A DNA stretch of 64,000 nt from Litoribrevibacter euphylliae (GTDB lineage Bacteria > Pseudomonadota > Gammaproteobacteria > Pseudomonadales > Litoribrevibacteraceae), in NCBI RefSeq assembly GCF_042646085.1, contig NZ_JBHRSZ010000004.1:1-64000 (forward strand). The letters are read 5' to 3'. Each line of letters starts with the position of its first letter. The stretch's first letter is position 1. Below are positions 35,398 through 43,680 of the stretch, piece by piece. Below the pieces are notes generated by a model that was not told the origin of the DNA, made no database searches, and was given only the letters and a program-made list of their open reading frames with translations. Made by a program: the position numbers and the translations under genes.

Positions 35398-38300
35398 ATG
35401 TTCGATATTGAAGGTGAAGCAGGAACAAAAACTCAGGAAGCCAAAGAAGGAACTTTGGACAAAGAGAGTACGTTGGATAAAACAGCGGAAACTTCTGATG
35501 CCGCGTTATCCGCATCCGCCGATGCAAACCTCAGTGAAGGTGACACGGATGGTGCTGCTTCCGGCATGACCTTACGTTGTGATCGTAAAGCGTTAGGTAT
35601 TGAGTCACTTGAGTTTGTTGGTGGCCCTTTCCTGGATAAAGACACCTTGATTCAAAAGCGTAACGTCATTAAATCATTAGCAAACGACACTTACGCAGAA
35701 CAAGTATTGAAGCCGGTTGATGACATAAAACGTCCTTCGGCCTTGTCGTTAGTTCATAAGATCGCAGACCGCATTCTAAAAGAAGAACAGCTTGGCCCGT
35801 TAAGCCTATTAAATATTGAGTTGAGTGATGATCAATCAGCAGGCTATGAAATAGCGGTCGTGGTGCAGAATCGCTCGGTTCGTAATGGTGTTTGGTCTCC
35901 TAAACACCACAGTTTGGTGAACACTTGGTTATCCGAAGTCAGTGCCAAACGCCTACCGGTTGTGACCTTCATTGATACGCCGGGCGCCGATGCCGGCAAT
36001 CAGGCCAATATGGAATTTCAGGCGGGCAGTATTTCAGAGCTGATTGCAGGCTTCACGCGTTTGGATGTGCCGAGCATTGGCGTGATTTACGGCAAGGGGT
36101 ATTCGGGCGGTGCCATTCCTTTGGCCGCAACCAACTTATTATTTGCTTTGAAAGATGCTGTATTCAGTACCATCCAGCCGCAAGGCTTGGCAGCCATCGC
36201 GCGGAAAGAACATCTTACTTGGCAAGAATGTGCTCAGAAAGTTGGAATCAATGCGGTAGAGCTGGTGTTTGATGGTGTGATTGATGGCGTGATCGATTAT
36301 TCGCCGTTAGAAGAAATGCCTCAAGCAAGTTCAGAGAAAGTACGCGTGGTGAAAGAAGCCTTGTTAGCAGGCTTGGCATCCTTAATGGAACATCACGAGA
36401 AACCTTCACAGATTCGTGATCTTCGCTGGCAAACTTTGAGAAGCCGCTTAAGTTTTCAAGAGCCACACTATGAACAAGGTAAGACTTCTGAGCGTATCCA
36501 TATTCAAATTCAGCCGCGTGAAGTATCTAACCTTTCAAAAGATTCACATCTTCAAGAAGAACTGCAAGGTCAGCTATTCGAACAGTGGCTAAATCGATCA
36601 CAACCTTTGAGATATCATAAGCCTTTAGAGCGCTTGTGGAATACGATTCAGGCTGACACCTCTGTTGCTTCAGAGCTGTCGGGTCGAATCGGTCAAAGTA
36701 TTGATGATCAGCAATTTCAGAAGATCGAAGCTCTCTCGTTAGCCTTGGCAATTGAGTTTTTTCATCAATGGCAAGGGCAGTTGGGTTGCTATCTAGATCA
36801 ATTCAAAGCGTATCTTCAGCAAGCAGACTCCTCATCGCTGTTTGAGTTTATTGCAGATCAGGCTCGTGGGGATCTTCAAAGCCCAGCGCTTTCTCTGACT
36901 GATTTTGTAGCAGTGAAAGAAATTCAAGAATTGGTGTTGCATCACTTAGAGTTATTGAAACTTCTTGATGTCAGTTATGACGTGTTTCTGTCGGAAATCT
37001 GCTCAGTGGCTTGGGAGTATTCACTCAAGCAAACGCTTTCTGTGGAAACGGTTCAAAAGCTATTGCGTTCAGCACAAGTGATCGCGGCGGAACAAGGCAT
37101 CAATCGCGAGCGTGCCCAACGTTTCTTGAATTGGTTACATCATTTGGAAGAGCAAGGATTGTTGAGTAACCTTGTTACCCGAATGAACGACTGGAAGCTT
37201 CGACAATTTCCTCAGACCGATCCGGTACTTTTCGTCGTGGCGGGGTATTTTGTCAGTACTTTGTTAACCCGGTTGTATTGGCATCAGGTACGAGGCATTC
37301 CGTTCTCAGGCGCCTTTCAACCAAGACATATTGGACGACAGAAGAATTTCTGGCACCGCTTAACGCAGGCGTCCCGAAACGTGCGCATTCAACAAGTATT
37401 GAATGAAACCAAGACACAACGAATGATCTCTCCGCAATCCTGGATTGATCTTCTGTTTGAGAACTTTCAACCTTTGGATCAGGAACTGGTAACGAAAGAT
37501 CCCAAAGTATTCCCGGGCTTTGCGAAGCGCATAAATCAGGTGTTGGACAATTCAGGTACACCGTGTGGTTTGTTGACGGGCGTGGGTGCGCTTAAGTCTC
37601 AGGTGAACACAGCACACACCAAACACCAAGTGGGCTTGTTTGTAAGCAACAGCGATTTCCAAGCGGGTGCCTTTGACATGGCATCGGCTGAGAAATTGTG
37701 TCGATTATTGGAGCGGGCATCAGTGGCAGGCATTCCTGTCATTGGATTGGTGTCCTCGGCTGGGATGCAAACCAAGGAAGGTGCTTCTGCTTTATTTTCC
37801 ATGGCCGTTGTCAATGAAGCCATTTCCCGCTTTACCGAGGCGGGTGGCCGAATGATGATCATTGGTTATGGCGATTGTACCGGAGGTGCGCAAGCGAGTT
37901 TCGTGACGCACCCGAATGTCGATACCTATTACTTGTCTGGCACTAATTTACCTTTTGCAGGCCAGGTTGTTGTACCAGAACATCTGACACTTCAGGCAAC
38001 GCTATCGAATTATCTCACCGAGCGCCGCTGGGGAGATAATGACCGCTTAGTGATGAGAGGGCTTATTCGTCATCCTTTCTTTGCTGGTCTGGATCGTAGA
38101 TTAAAAGAAATTGATCCGTCTCTTACGCTATGCGAACTCAATCTGAATGACGTTTTGGAAACGTGGTTGAGTGAGAATGGCAGTTTAACCAGCATTGCTG
38201 ATGCGCCGATTAAACAGAAACAGTACAACAAAATTAAACAGCTACTTATTCACGCGCGTGGTTGTACTGCCATTCGTTTGATTGATGCGGCTCATGCGGC

Positions 38301-39969
38301 CAATAAACAGGTGGTATTGGTTCAATCAGACCCAGATATGAATTCAGTTGCGGCTGACTCCTTGGGTATTGGTGATCGTCTGGTCTGTTTGGGTGGCCAA
38401 AGTTCGGAAGAAAGTTATCTTAGTGCTCATTCGGTCTTGCGCGTTGCAGAGTTAGAGCAGGTGGATGCATTGCATCCCGGAATTGGCTTTCTCTCTGAAA
38501 ATGCCGATTTTGCGGCGGCTTGTTTGGAAAAGGATCTGAATTTCATCGGTCCGGAAGCTTCTTCGATTGCAAGAATGGGAGACAAGGCGCAAGCCATTGC
38601 GACCGCAAGAGCTGCGCATGTTCCTACGGTGCCGGGCAGTGATGGGGTGGTTGCAACACTGGCTCAAGCAAAACAAGTCATGGCTGAAATCGGCGTCCCC
38701 TTGTTAATTAAAGCCAGCCACGGTGGTGGTGGCAAAGGCATTGGAACCGTTCAGTCACCTGACGAATTGGAAGCAACGTTTTTACGAGTCCAACAGGAAG
38801 CCAAAAGTGCTTTCGGTTGTGGTGATGTTTACATCGAGCGTTTGCTGGAATCGGTTCGTCACATCGAAGTTCAGGTGTTACGAGACAGTCTCGGTAATTT
38901 CCGAATGATGGGGATTCGAGATTGTTCTGCACAGCGCAATCGCCAGAAAATCATTGAAGAATCTGGTGAGTATGTGCTCACTCAAGAGCAAATTTATGCA
39001 TTGAATACCTGGTCTGCTGGTTTATCTCATCGTATCAACTATGTGGGCGCAGGCACGGTAGAGTTTCTTTACGATTTAGAACGAAATTGTTTCTACTTCA
39101 TGGAGATGAATACGCGTCTTCAGGTGGAGCACATCGTTACCGAAATGACCGCTGGTGTGGACTTGGTAGAACAGCAGTTCCGAATCGCAGAAGGCCATAG
39201 CATTGCTGAACTGCCGGAAGCGGTGGTTCAGACCGGTCATGCGATTGAAGTGCGGATCAATGCGGAATCCATTTCTAAGGATCAAACCAAAGGTGAGTTA
39301 GTGGTTACTCCGGCGACGGGACGTTTTACCAAAGTCCATATCCCGGAAAAAGACTACGCTCGTGTTCTGTGTGTTGCCGCGAAAGGCAAAGAAATGACGC
39401 CATTTTATGACAACTTGGTCGCTCAAGTTGTAGTTCATGGCAAAGACAGAGCTGAAGCGATTGCTCGATTAAGTACTTACCTGGATGAACTGGTCATCAG
39501 CGGAGTGGACACTAACTTACCTCTGATCAAAGCGCTGCTGAAGAGTAGCGATTTTATCTCTGGCGAAATCACCACAGCTTTTGTTGAAGAGTGGGTGGCA
39601 GAAGACTCGTCAGCAGAAGACAGTGACTTTCTAGATACTCTGGCCAACCGAGCCAATGAGAAAGCAGATTCAAGCACGGCTCTGATCGAACATGATGGAA
39701 GTGAGTACCTACTTAAGCTTCCAAATACCGGAGTCGTTTATGCGGCGCCATCACCGGACAGCGCGCCTTTTGTTAAATCCGGCGATGTGATTTCTGGTGA
39801 TCAAACGCTTTTATTGCTGGAAGTAATGAAGATGTTTATGCCCGTCACGTTAAGTCATTTCTTTAAAAACGCGTCAGGTAAGGACAAGTACCGTGTGATG
39901 CATTGTCGAGACTTGGATGGTCAATATTTGCAACAAGGAGAAGTGGTGTTGACGCTGAAAAAATTATAG
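35398..39969 (+). CDS. Single-chain acyl-CoA carboxylase: AccA-like + AccD-like + biotin carboxylase + biotinyl domain
   Basis: 1523 residues. Order: acidic, probably disordered start (1-55); AccA-like carboxyltransferase (about 60-320; TFIDTPGADAGNQ, GKGYSGGAIP, QPQGLAAIARK); about 360 helical residues with no domain I recognise; AccD-like carboxyltransferase (about 700-900; SSAGMQTKEGASAL, YGDCTGGAQASF, FAGQVVVPEHL) without the Cys4 zinc finger; biotin carboxylase (about 940-1390; ASHGGGGKGIG, RDCSAQRNRQK, EMNTRLQVEHIVTEM); biotinyl domain with EVMKMF, target Lys about 1478, followed by an unusual insertion. It should make malonyl-CoA or a related acyl-CoA product. ATG 35398 has GGAGG eight bases upstream; the ATG at 35383 overlaps that site. 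Neighbours are fatty-acid synthesis genes on both sides, so acetyl-CoA is the likely substrate, by inference. Confidence 0.93.
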   Translation: MFDIEGEAGTKTQEAKEGTLDKESTLDKTAETSDAALSASADANLSEGDTDGAASGMTLRCDRKALGIESLEFVGGPFLDKDTLIQKRNVIKSLANDTYAEQVLKPVDDIKRPSALSLVHKIADRILKEEQLGPLSLLNIELSDDQSAGYEIAVVVQNRSVRNGVWSPKHHSLVNTWLSEVSAKRLPVVTFIDTPGADAGNQANMEFQAGSISELIAGFTRLDVPSIGVIYGKGYSGGAIPLAATNLLFALKDAVFSTIQPQGLAAIARKEHLTWQECAQKVGINAVELVFDGVIDGVIDYSPLEEMPQASSEKVRVVKEALLAGLASLMEHHEKPSQIRDLRWQTLRSRLSFQEPHYEQGKTSERIHIQIQPREVSNLSKDSHLQEELQGQLFEQWLNRSQPLRYHKPLERLWNTIQADTSVASELSGRIGQSIDDQQFQKIEALSLALAIEFFHQWQGQLGCYLDQFKAYLQQADSSSLFEFIADQARGDLQSPALSLTDFVAVKEIQELVLHHLELLKLLDVSYDVFLSEICSVAWEYSLKQTLSVETVQKLLRSAQVIAAEQGINRERAQRFLNWLHHLEEQGLLSNLVTRMNDWKLRQFPQTDPVLFVVAGYFVSTLLTRLYWHQVRGIPFSGAFQPRHIGRQKNFWHRLTQASRNVRIQQVLNETKTQRMISPQSWIDLLFENFQPLDQELVTKDPKVFPGFAKRINQVLDNSGTPCGLLTGVGALKSQVNTAHTKHQVGLFVSNSDFQAGAFDMASAEKLCRLLERASVAGIPVIGLVSSAGMQTKEGASALFSMAVVNEAISRFTEAGGRMMIIGYGDCTGGAQASFVTHPNVDTYYLSGTNLPFAGQVVVPEHLTLQATLSNYLTERRWGDNDRLVMRGLIRHPFFAGLDRRLKEIDPSLTLCELNLNDVLETWLSENGSLTSIADAPIKQKQYNKIKQLLIHARGCTAIRLIDAAHAANKQVVLVQSDPDMNSVAADSLGIGDRLVCLGGQSSEESYLSAHSVLRVAELEQVDALHPGIGFLSENADFAAACLEKDLNFIGPEASSIARMGDKAQAIATARAAHVPTVPGSDGVVATLAQAKQVMAEIGVPLLIKASHGGGGKGIGTVQSPDELEATFLRVQQEAKSAFGCGDVYIERLLESVRHIEVQVLRDSLGNFRMMGIRDCSAQRNRQKIIEESGEYVLTQEQIYALNTWSAGLSHRINYVGAGTVEFLYDLERNCFYFMEMNTRLQVEHIVTEMTAGVDLVEQQFRIAEGHSIAELPEAVVQTGHAIEVRINAESISKDQTKGELVVTPATGRFTKVHIPEKDYARVLCVAAKGKEMTPFYDNLVAQVVVHGKDRAEAIARLSTYLDELVISGVDTNLPLIKALLKSSDFISGEITTAFVEEWVAEDSSAEDSDFLDTLANRANEKADSSTALIEHDGSEYLLKLPNTGVVYAAPSPDSAPFVKSGDVISGDQTLLLLEVMKMFMPVTLSHFFKNASGKDKYRVMHCRDLDGQYLQQGEVVLTLKKL

Positions 39970-40053
39970 AGAACTTCTCGTCATAGAGGACCTCTCTATG
40001 TCTTACAAAACCCGAATTTACCAACTGAATATGTAAATAGAAAGGAACAAAAA

Positions 40054-40296
40054 ATGTCAGATTTAACTAAGAAAATTCAAGCAATCATCAGTGAGCAATT
40101 AAGTGTTGAACTAGACCAAGTCACTGAAAAAGCGTCTTTCACTGAAGACTTAGGCGCAGATTCTTTGGATACCGTGGAGTTGGTTATGGCTCTGGAAGAA
40201 GAGTTTGAAATTGAGATTCCTGACGAAGTCGCGCAAAACGTGAAGACCGTTGAAGATGTGATTAAGTTGATTACCGAAGAAGCCGCAACGGCCTAA
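40054..40296 (+). CDS. Acyl carrier protein
   Basis: 80 residues, acidic, with the 4'-phosphopantetheine site GADSLDTVELVMALEEEF and IPDEVAQNVKTVEDVI. Close to AcpP in form. It lies 84 bases after the carboxylase gene and is the last gene of the fabA-to-ACP series. It may be the main ACP or a dedicated second copy; the usual acpP next to fabF is not in this window. AAGGAAC precedes the ATG. Confidence 0.95.
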   Translation: MSDLTKKIQAIISEQLSVELDQVTEKASFTEDLGADSLDTVELVMALEEEFEIEIPDEVAQNVKTVEDVIKLITEEAATA

Positions 40297-40305
40297 TGAT
40301 ATGCT

Positions 40306-40340
40306 GGAGCTTACTGAAGCCCATCTCTTCAGTAGGCTCC
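40306..40340 (+). terminator. Terminator after the ACP gene
   Basis: 14-bp stem with one G-U pair (arms 40306-40319 and 40327-40340), loop 40320-40326, followed by a pyrimidine-rich stretch. It ends the fatty-acid series and faces the convergent AraC-type gene. Confidence 0.7.
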
Positions 40341-40375
40341 GTCCTCTCTTATTCAGAAGTCTCCTGGTATCGTCT

Positions 40376-41392
40376 CTAGCTTTCCAAGTCTTTTCTGTAT
40401 TGTTTTGGGCTCATGCCCGTCCAGCGTTTGAAGGCGCGACTGAAGGCGCTCAGCTCTGAAAATCCTAAGACAAAGGCAATTTCACTCAGAGAGTGATTCT
40501 TATCCTTGATGATTTCCAACGCTTTTTCCTGGCGGATTTCTTCCACCAGTTCCTGGAATACCAAGTTCTCTTTTTTCAACTTGCGATAGAGTGTTTGTCG
40601 ACTCATGTGCAGACGTTGTGCGACACGATCAATATCCGCCTGACCGTGCGGTAGTAATTCCAGCACAATGTCTTTTACTTTGTCGCCAATCTTACGTTTG
40701 AACAAACGGGTATTAATCGCTTCGGCATAACGTTGTAATGCGGAGCGAACATAGGGGTTTTTCTGTTTTGGGCTGAACTGTAAAAAGCGGCTGGCGAAGG
40801 TAATGCTGCACACGTCTTGATCAAATTCGACCGGGCAACCAAACAGCTTTTCGTATTCTTCTGCGTAAGGCGGAGCCGGGTGAGCAACACCGATTCTTTC
40901 CATGCGAATTTCATCGTTCACAAATTGCTTGGTACGTTGCACTGCTAAAGCCAGTGTGCGTTCCATGTCCTGTTGGCAATAAAATTCAGGCTTATGGTGA
41001 TGGAACTCAATGACGGAGAGGCTGCCTTGCTTATCAAAGGTCAGCTCAATGCCATTGTTAACTAAGCTGAACAAGCGAACGTATTGCTCGATACCTTGTT
41101 CCAGGGAATCACTGTGAACCAATACATTGGCGACTAAACCCATTAATTCGGCACTGCTCAGTTGTCCTACGTGCAAGCCGATGGCAGGGTCTTGAGTCAG
41201 GGATTTGGCTTTTTCCCAAAGCTGGTGGTATTGAGTGATGGGGAGGCGTGCTTCTTGATCGTCCAGAGTGGCCGGAGAAATGTCTAATTCTTCCAGCAAT
41301 TGTGCCTGGCTGTGTTCATCAAGGAAGTCATTGTTTCTCAAATAATGAAGTACGGAGCGAGCAGAAGAAATACTAACCGTGGTTTCGTTCAT
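40376..41392 (-). CDS. AraC-family transcriptional regulator (arabinose-binding-like N-terminal domain)
   Basis: 338 residues. N-terminal ligand-binding domain of the type found in OruR-like regulators (about 18-200, DPAIGLHVGQ) and a C-terminal AraC double helix-turn-helix (about 235-335; VAQRLHMSRQTLYRKLKKE, SLSEIAFVLGFSELSAFSRAFKRWTGMSPKQYR). It is convergent with the ACP gene and directly follows the lipid island, so it is a candidate regulator of that island; this is inference. Ligand unknown. Confidence 0.88.
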   Translation of the reverse strand: MNETTVSISSARSVLHYLRNNDFLDEHSQAQLLEELDISPATLDDQEARLPITQYHQLWEKAKSLTQDPAIGLHVGQLSSAELMGLVANVLVHSDSLEQGIEQYVRLFSLVNNGIELTFDKQGSLSVIEFHHHKPEFYCQQDMERTLALAVQRTKQFVNDEIRMERIGVAHPAPPYAEEYEKLFGCPVEFDQDVCSITFASRFLQFSPKQKNPYVRSALQRYAEAINTRLFKRKIGDKVKDIVLELLPHGQADIDRVAQRLHMSRQTLYRKLKKENLVFQELVEEIRQEKALEIIKDKNHSLSEIAFVLGFSELSAFSRAFKRWTGMSPKQYRKDLES

Positions 41393-41481
41393 TTATGTCT
41401 GCTGCTCCTTCAAAGACTTGTTAACCGCTTGTTAACTATATGTATGTCCGTTTTTAAGCATAGCAAGCTTTTATTAAAGAA

Positions 41482-42219
41482 TTACTCACCAAATTGTTCA
41501 AAATCTTCCATGCTGACTTCTTCTTTGGCTTCCTCGATACCTTTTGGTGGCCAGCCTCCCATACGCATCCACTTATTCACAATTTCACAGAAGAGTTCGG
41601 CTGTTTTTACGGTGTCGTATTTCGCTGAGTGGGCTTCTTTGTTATCGAAATCTATGTCTGCTGCGATACAGGCTTTTGCTAAAACGGTTTGTCCGTAAGC
41701 CAAACCAGCTAAGGTGGCGGTATCAAACGTCGAGAACGGGTGGAAAGGATTGCGCTTGATGTCACATCGTTCGGCAGCGGCCATCACAAAGCCGTGATCG
41801 AACGTTGCGTTGTGGCCAACTAAGATCGCACGATTACAGCCTTCATTTTTTACTTTTTTACGAACGACCTTAAAGATTTCTGCTAAAGCTTCTTGTTCGG
41901 TGACTGCACCACGATTTGGATCATTAGGGTCAATACCTGTGAATTCAAGAGCGCTTTTCTCAAGGTTTGCACCTTCAAAGGGATGAACCGGGAAGTCGAT
42001 GACTTGGTCGATGTGAAGCCAACCTTCTTCGTCCATGTGTAAACACACAGCACAGATTTCCAGGAGCGCGTCGGTTTTGGCGTTGAAGCCAGCGGTCTCA
42101 ACGTCAATTACAACCGGCATAAAGCTGCGGAAACGTTGAGCGAATAGAGATTTTTCTGAATCAGACACAGGTGGGAATTCCTTGGGTTGTTCGTTGCTGA
42201 TAAACAGCCTGGCTAACAT
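41482..42219 (-). CDS. rnt: Ribonuclease T
   Basis: 245 residues. DEDDh exonuclease with DVETAGFNAKTDALLEI, the GHNATFDHGFVMAAAERC stretch, FDTATLAGLA and HSAKYDT. Trims 3' ends of tRNA and other stable RNAs. It is about 30 residues longer than E. coli RNase T, with the extra part at the two ends. It is divergent from motY, as the genes lie close together in Pseudomonas as well. Confidence 0.95.
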   Translation of the reverse strand: MLARLFISNEQPKEFPPVSDSEKSLFAQRFRSFMPVVIDVETAGFNAKTDALLEICAVCLHMDEEGWLHIDQVIDFPVHPFEGANLEKSALEFTGIDPNDPNRGAVTEQEALAEIFKVVRKKVKNEGCNRAILVGHNATFDHGFVMAAAERCDIKRNPFHPFSTFDTATLAGLAYGQTVLAKACIAADIDFDNKEAHSAKYDTVKTAELFCEIVNKWMRMGGWPPKGIEEAKEEVSMEDFEQFGE

Positions 42220-42527
42220 TAGCGTGGCCGCTCATTTTACTTGCTCTGGCGCTGTTAAACCAGATGCTTGCTCTTTACATCGAGGTTTTTTCAGAAATTC
42301 ACTTTTGGTAACCATCTACCAACCATTCTGTAACTGAGGTTAACGGAGAGGGTGTGATTTAAGGACTAAAATAACTTTAGTTTTTGAAGCTCGTGCCGAT
42401 AGGCAAAGATGTGAGGGTAAGTTTAAGCTCTGACGGGCGTTGTACCTATTAACAACAAGAGTAACTTCCAGAGTATTTGGAATCGTGTTTATTAGTTTCA
42501 GACTCAGATAGCGATCGGAATCAAAAC
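42220..42527. other. Divergent promoter region between rnt and motY
   Basis: 308 bases without a gene. It contains a sigma-28-type promoter for motY at 42376-42402. No other clear element was seen. Confidence 0.6.
42376..42402 (+). promoter_or_regulatory. Sigma-28 (FliA) promoter of motY
   Basis: TTTAGTTT, 11-base spacer, GCCGATAG. Compared with the FliA consensus TAAAGTTT-N11-GCCGATAA this matches 6 of 8 and 7 of 8 bases with exact spacing. It lies about 125 bases upstream of the motY start. Confidence 0.75.
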
Positions 42528-43472
42528 GTGCGTAAAACTAGGTTAAAAACGAAGCACTGGTTGACTCAAACTTTGTTGGTCAAACTGGTGTTAATCATCG
42601 CAACAGCGGCATTGCCTGTGATGGCAAATGTACCGGCTGTTACCTATATGGCATCGTATGATGATAGCGAGTGGAAGCTGGAGTCTTCCGTGTTTGCCTG
42701 TTCGCTTTCTCAGGAAATTCCTTCGTATGGCCGAGGTGTGTTTTACCGCCGTGCCGGTGAAAAGATGGTGTTCTTTCTTCAAACGCCTTACAACCAAATG
42801 CGTAAAGGCCAAGCCTCTTTAGTGATTGAACCCCCGACTTGGCGTCCTGGAAATCCGGCACGTCACATGGGGTATGTGGACGTGATTTCTGGGGATAAAC
42901 CATTCCAAGTGGAGCCTGAGCGTGCAAGCTCTATGCTGGCAAGCCTGAATAATGGTTTTGTTCCGATGTTTACTCGTAAAAGTTGGTACGAACCAACTGA
43001 ACCTTCTATTCGAGTAGGATTGAGTGCGTTTGATTTTGATCCTATTTATCGCGACTTTCTTGGCTGTGTTAGTCAGCTTCTGCCCGTCAATTTTGACCAA
43101 ATCAAACGTTCCGTGGTGTTTTATGACAGCGGCGGTTTGTATCCGGAAGAAAAATACTACCAGTTGATGGATTACATCATCATGTACATCAAGGCTGATC
43201 CTGCTGTGTCGTCAGTAATTGTGGATGGTCACACGGATGACATTGGACGCCGCTTTAAGAACCGTGAATTATCTCGTGAACGGGCTGAGCATATAACGAA
43301 TTACTTTGTTAAAGCCGGTATTCAGGAAGATCTGATCACCACGCGTTATCACGGTGAACGTTATCCAGTGGTAAGAAACCTTGGTCAAGATGGTCGTAAG
43401 CGAAATCGTCGTGTGACCATTCGTTTAGAGCGCGATGAACCTTTCCGTCCGAGCAATTTAGAGTTCTTCTAA
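42528..43472 (+). CDS. motY: Sodium-type flagellar motor protein MotY
   Basis: 314 residues. Signal peptide (about 1-34, ending PVMA), a MotY N-terminal domain (about 35-185; YMASYDDSEWKLESSVFACSL, PSYGRGVFYRRAG) and a C-terminal OmpA-like peptidoglycan-binding domain (about 200-310; VDGHTDDIGRRFKNRELSRE, RNRRVTIRLE). MotY forms the T ring that fixes the stator of polar flagella. GTG 42528 is chosen since it gives a normal signal peptide; the frame is open from TTG 42477. A sigma-28 promoter lies upstream. Confidence 0.93.
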   Translation: MRKTRLKTKHWLTQTLLVKLVLIIATAALPVMANVPAVTYMASYDDSEWKLESSVFACSLSQEIPSYGRGVFYRRAGEKMVFFLQTPYNQMRKGQASLVIEPPTWRPGNPARHMGYVDVISGDKPFQVEPERASSMLASLNNGFVPMFTRKSWYEPTEPSIRVGLSAFDFDPIYRDFLGCVSQLLPVNFDQIKRSVVFYDSGGLYPEEKYYQLMDYIIMYIKADPAVSSVIVDGHTDDIGRRFKNRELSRERAEHITNYFVKAGIQEDLITTRYHGERYPVVRNLGQDGRKRNRRVTIRLERDEPFRPSNLEFF

Positions 43473-43501
43473 GCTCGACTTTTGCTTCAAGTCTTTGTGT
43501 T

Positions 43502-43530
43502 AAAAAGCCAAGGTGTTGCCTTGGCTTTTT
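43502..43530 (+). terminator. Terminator of motY
   Basis: AAAAAGCCAAGG, 5-base loop TGTTG, CCTTGGCTTTTT: a perfect 12-bp stem. Confidence 0.9.
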
Positions 43531-43680
43531 AGGTTCAAGTTTCATTCTCCTCAGTGGAAGAGGATTTATTGGGATATTCATCGGAAATACTAGGAATACG
43601 TCTCTGTCGCCAGTACAATAGGCCGATTTTTTAGTATCGATGCCAGTATTTACGCCCAATTAGGTAAGGAGCCCAAATCG

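Noticed and set aside
42361..42420. Sigma-54 promoter for motY or rnt
   Set aside because: GGCACG occurs on the minus strand but the GC element is missing at the needed spacing; the sigma-28 match is far better.
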